Below, piece by piece: positions 52,400 to 54,712 of a DNA stretch of 54,712 nucleotides. The stretch's first letter is position 1. Each line of letters starts with the position of its first letter. The notes below the pieces were generated by a model. That model searched no databases, was not told the DNA's origin, and saw only the letters and a list, made by a program, of their open reading frames with translations. The stretch is from positions 1 to 54,712 of the forward strand of contig JAJYWQ010000025.1 of NCBI GenBank assembly GCA_021791415.1, given 5' to 3'. The stretch comes from a bacterium (GTDB lineage: Bacteria; Chloroflexota; Dormibacteria; Aeolococcales; Bog-877). The translations under genes and the position numbers were made by a program.

Positions 52400-53661
52400 G
52401 CGACGACTTCGACCCGGAAGAGCGGTGGCTGGCTGATGTCCTCGCGGACATCAGCCGCCGACGCGGCCCCGGGCGTGGGTTCACGCCTCGTCCAGGCGGA
52501 GGCCGAAGGCGCGTGGGCACCCTGGTACTCGTGGGAGTCCTGTCAGCAGCCCTTGTGTCTGCCGCGATCCTGCTACCGCGGACCCTCTTCTCAGAGAAGA
52601 ATCTCGCGCACCATCCCATTACCGGCGGCCAGCCCTCGTTCTGTCAGGTGCCTCTGCCAAGGCAATGGCTAGCAGAATTCGCCCGGAACCGAACGCCCGT
52701 CGCAGCATTGACCTCCGTACCGCTGGCGTTCGCAGTTGGGCCCGGTGGCGAGCGCTACTTCGCCGAATATTACTCACCCTCCTGGTCAGGAATTGTCCAA
52801 GTGGCTCGGGGCAGTGGTGCCATGCAGCACATCTTTCAGTTCCCCTCTTCCCAGTACGCGGTGGTGTCTGGCGCCTTTGATGGGCGCTGGCTTGTATGGA
52901 CCCTTTCCTCGACCAGGGTAAACCCAGTACCGGCCACCCTCATGGACTGGAACTCGCGGTCCGGCCAGGTCTCTACATTGGTGCCATACGCGGGATCTGG
53001 GACTGACATCACCTTCACTCTCGATACGACGCCACCCGGAGCCGAACAGGGGTGGCTCGCGTGGACCATCATCCCCGGTGGAGTCGGCGGAGGCGGCTAC
53101 TTTCTCGCCGATCTCTCACAAGGCACCAGTTATGAGCTTCACATCGGGGGGCCTCCCGGGTTTGGGTTCTTCGTCGGCGACCTGTTCATATACGATGTCG
53201 GCGGTCTGCACCCGGGTACCGGAGACGGGGCCATCAGGATGGGATCGTGGACGAAATCGTCGGTTCCAGAGACGCTCGCAGCCCGGCTCCTCGCCCTGAG
53301 GCTCGGGTTGGTGGCGTCCATGGACCCCAGCGGGGCTGCGTGGTCGGACGCAGCGGGGCAGTTGCGCTTGTGGTCAGCCGGAGAACCCGCAGCGGTCAGG
53401 CTCGATGTCGGAACGGGAATCTCCGACCTCGTACAGGCCGGACCGTACGTAATTTGGGGCTACTCGTCTGGCGCTGAGTACGTTGCTGATCTCGCCACCG
53501 GCTCCTACGCCAGGCTGCCCCTTTCCAATGCCAGCGACCTCGCCGCTGGCGACGCCGTTCTGTTCACCTGGAGCCCCAGCCCTGCCACTCAGAAAGCTCA
53601 TCCTCTATACACGAGCTCAATCCTGAATACAGGTAGTCTCAATCCCCTGCCCCGTTGCTGA
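52396..53661 (+). CDS. Membrane-anchored partner of the sigma factor, propeller-like ectodomain
   Basis: A 421-residue protein with an acidic-then-basic cytoplasmic N-terminus (DDFDPEERWLADVLADISRR, residues 3-22), one transmembrane helix (about 42-62, VGTLVLVGVLSAALVSAAILL) and a large outer domain. The outer domain has repeated W- and G-rich strands (GRWLVWTLS, GWLAWTII, GAAWSDAAGQLRLWS, PYVIWGYSS) suggesting a beta-propeller. No classical zinc anti-sigma HxxxCxxC motif is seen. It is coupled to the sigma gene, so an anti-sigma or sensor role is inferred. Confidence 0.68.
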   Translation: MSDDFDPEERWLADVLADISRRRGPGRGFTPRPGGGRRRVGTLVLVGVLSAALVSAAILLPRTLFSEKNLAHHPITGGQPSFCQVPLPRQWLAEFARNRTPVAALTSVPLAFAVGPGGERYFAEYYSPSWSGIVQVARGSGAMQHIFQFPSSQYAVVSGAFDGRWLVWTLSSTRVNPVPATLMDWNSRSGQVSTLVPYAGSGTDITFTLDTTPPGAEQGWLAWTIIPGGVGGGGYFLADLSQGTSYELHIGGPPGFGFFVGDLFIYDVGGLHPGTGDGAIRMGSWTKSSVPETLAARLLALRLGLVASMDPSGAAWSDAAGQLRLWSAGEPAAVRLDVGTGISDLVQAGPYVIWGYSSGAEYVADLATGSYARLPLSNASDLAAGDAVLFTWSPSPATQKAHPLYTSSILNTGSLNPLPRC

Positions 53662-53709
53662 ACGGCTCGCCCAGCTGGGCCAGCATGGTGCTGGCGGCTG
53701 CGGAGAAAC

Positions 53710-54102
53710 TCAGCAGCGCGCCACCGGGAGCGTCGCGTCGAGCCGATGAATGTCCTGTGGGTCACTGGTGACGACTGTGGCGCCCAACCGCCGGGCCAGC
53801 AGTGCCACGCTTGAGTCGACAATATCGCTGGTTCCAGTCAACCCACACAGGGCGCCAGTGGCCTGTGCCTCGGCGAGGTCGAGCGGAGTCACCTCAAGGG
53901 TGCTGGACCCGATCAGGCGAGCCAGCCGCACCTGGCGGCCGCCGTTACGCCAAACCTGGGCGACCACCCCAGCGGGGACGTGAAGCACCCGGTCATTCTC
54001 GACTGCCAGCTCCACCAGGCGAAGCATGAGCCGGTCGGCGCGCTCAAAGGCGATCAAGGCACCGGCGTCGAGGACTACAGGCCGAGGACTTGACGAGCCC
54101 AC
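53710..54102 (-). CDS. PIN-domain ribonuclease toxin, VapC-like
   Basis: A 130-residue PIN protein. Acidic residues fit the family: Asp in VVLDAGALIAFER (about 11), the pair in GTSDIVDSSVALLAR, and Asp in VVTSDPQDIHRL. A glutamate usual near residue 45 is not obvious (VPAGVVAQVWRNGG). It overlaps the upstream small gene by 28 bp, as in VapBC pairs. Confidence 0.88.
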   Translation of the reverse strand: MGSSSPRPVVLDAGALIAFERADRLMLRLVELAVENDRVLHVPAGVVAQVWRNGGRQVRLARLIGSSTLEVTPLDLAEAQATGALCGLTGTSDIVDSSVALLARRLGATVVTSDPQDIHRLDATLPVARC

Positions 54103-54302
54103 TCGTCCTCTGCTGAGGTGACCGCCCCAGCCTCAGCCCGCATCTCCGCCAAGAGGTCCGCGAGCGCTTGGCGCCTCGCCTTCTCTTCCATGGCTTGGTC
54201 CACCCAGGCGCTCAGGGAGGGCGCGTGACCGCGGGCGACTGCCTCTCCAGCGGCCGCCAGAACCTCTGGCCGAACGGTGACCGTAACCCTGGCTCGCTGC
54301 AT
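54075..54302 (-). CDS. Probable VapB-like antitoxin
   Basis: A 75-residue protein starting MQRARVTVTVRPEVLAAAGE, a ribbon-helix-helix type N-terminus, followed by a helical region (WVDQAMEEKARRQALADLL) and an acidic tail. Position directly before and overlapping the PIN toxin supports an antitoxin. An imperfect inverted repeat (ATACGAT / ATCATAC) at the start codon could be an operator. Longer upstream readings lack conservation. Confidence 0.75.
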   Translation of the reverse strand: MQRARVTVTVRPEVLAAAGEAVARGHAPSLSAWVDQAMEEKARRQALADLLAEMRAEAGAVTSAEDEWARQVLGL

Positions 54303-54387
54303 ACGATCATCATACTCGGATAGACGGTCAGCGGCGGTCGAAGTTGCCGTCCCGGTCACCTGAGCGCGCCGGCCCATCCCAGTGGCC

Positions 54388-54712
54388 CTATCCACTCCCT
54401 TCGTCGCCCAGGTCACCTGCAGGGGAGATGATCGCGCCCATCACCTGGGCTGCCTCGCGCTGCATGGTCTCGGTGACATGGGAGTAGCGGTTCAAGGTTA
54501 TCGCCACCGTCGTATGGCCCAGCATCTCGGCCGCGATTTTCGGGTGCACCCCCCCTCCAAGGAGCAGCGTAGCCGCAGTATGGCGGAGATCGTGGAACCT
54601 TACAGTTGGTAGCCCTGCCCCGCGCAGCAGGGGCACGAAGTGCCGCCGGACCAAGTGGTCGCGCTGCATGGGTCCGCCGATCGCGTTCGGGAACACCAGG
54701 TCTTGGTCGACC
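54388..54712 (-). CDS. Tyrosine recombinase/phage integrase, C-terminal part (partial)
   Basis: The reading frame is open to the right edge, so only the last ~108 residues are seen. DLVFPNAIGGPMQRDH precedes the catalytic HDLRHTAATLLLGGG box, then EMLGHTTVAITLNRYSHV with the second histidine and the nucleophilic tyrosine. This is a phage-type integrase. With the tRNA-Cys fragments at 50.4 and 51.5 kb it points to an integrative element extending beyond the window. Confidence 0.93.
   Translation of the reverse strand, partial: VDQDLVFPNAIGGPMQRDHLVRRHFVPLLRGAGLPTVRFHDLRHTAATLLLGGGVHPKIAAEMLGHTTVAITLNRYSHVTETMQREAAQVMGAIISPAGDLGDEGSG

Overview
This is a GC-rich bacterial chromosome segment of 54.7 kb, densely coded, with many ATGA, GTGA, TTGA and TGATG overlaps between genes. 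The lineage cannot be fixed from sequence reading alone. Firmicute-like traits are the block SRP RNA-dnaX-ebfC-recR-16S rRNA, an Alu-domain SRP RNA and a heptaprenyl-synthase-type prenyltransferase. Actinobacterial or chloroflexotal traits are the CysO/Mec/CysM cysteine route, the nickel SOD with its SodX protease and an Rv2466c-like thioredoxin-fold protein. A high-GC terrabacterial group such as Chloroflexota, Candidatus Dormibacterota or a deep high-GC Firmicute would fit; this is inference.

Layout. 1-3.6 kb (minus strand): large SRP RNA, dnaX, ebfC, recR and the 5' end of 16S rRNA. 3.7-7.1 kb: an ABC exporter pair and a class I aldolase. 7.1-13.1 kb: a self-contained operon of five complex I membrane-arm homologues in the order nuoJKLMN. 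No hydrophilic-arm subunit and no nuoH lies in the window, and the charged proton-channel residues are missing from the subunits. 13.2-18.1 kb: a coupled chain of Nudix protein, YbjQ, CysO sulfur carrier, MnmA, two small membrane proteins and a fused two-domain polyprenyl diphosphate synthase. 18.2-22.7 kb: an FAD reductase and the fatty-acid genes fabF-acpP-fabD-fabG. 22.8-23.9 kb: a SRPBCC protein and a divergent TetR regulator with two operators between them. 23.9-29.1 kb: an operon trxB-cobalamin adenosyltransferase-acylphosphatase-trpC-trpF-trpB-trpA. 29.2-35.2 kb: a sulfolipid-type UDP-sulfoquinovose synthase, an HtrA-like protease, tRNA-Leu and the operon cysM-mec-secG-peptide-binding protein. 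35-46 kb: ordinary metabolic genes (inositol phosphatase, SodX/NiSOD, DsbA-like protein, aldose epimerase, nicotinate phosphoribosyltransferase, amino-acid permease, aldo/keto reductase, CoA-transferase, ThiM, DUF4395).

From about 46.2 kb to the end the window becomes accessory: lower coding density, duplicated MNT-HepT toxin-antitoxin modules (one decayed), two related copies of a tRNA-Cys 3' end 1,120 bp apart, an ECF sigma factor with a membrane-anchored partner, a VapBC-like pair and the C-terminal part of a tyrosine integrase running off the right edge. This looks like stacked integrative-element ends at a tRNA-Cys site.

The strongest candidate for something undescribed is the charge-stripped nuoJKLMN-like operon. 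It has its own Shine-Dalgarno sequence, a probable -10 box and a perfect 14-bp palindrome, and lies just downstream of the fused polyprenyl synthase gene. CysO here carries two residues after the di-glycine, so it should need the JAMM protease encoded 17 kb away.
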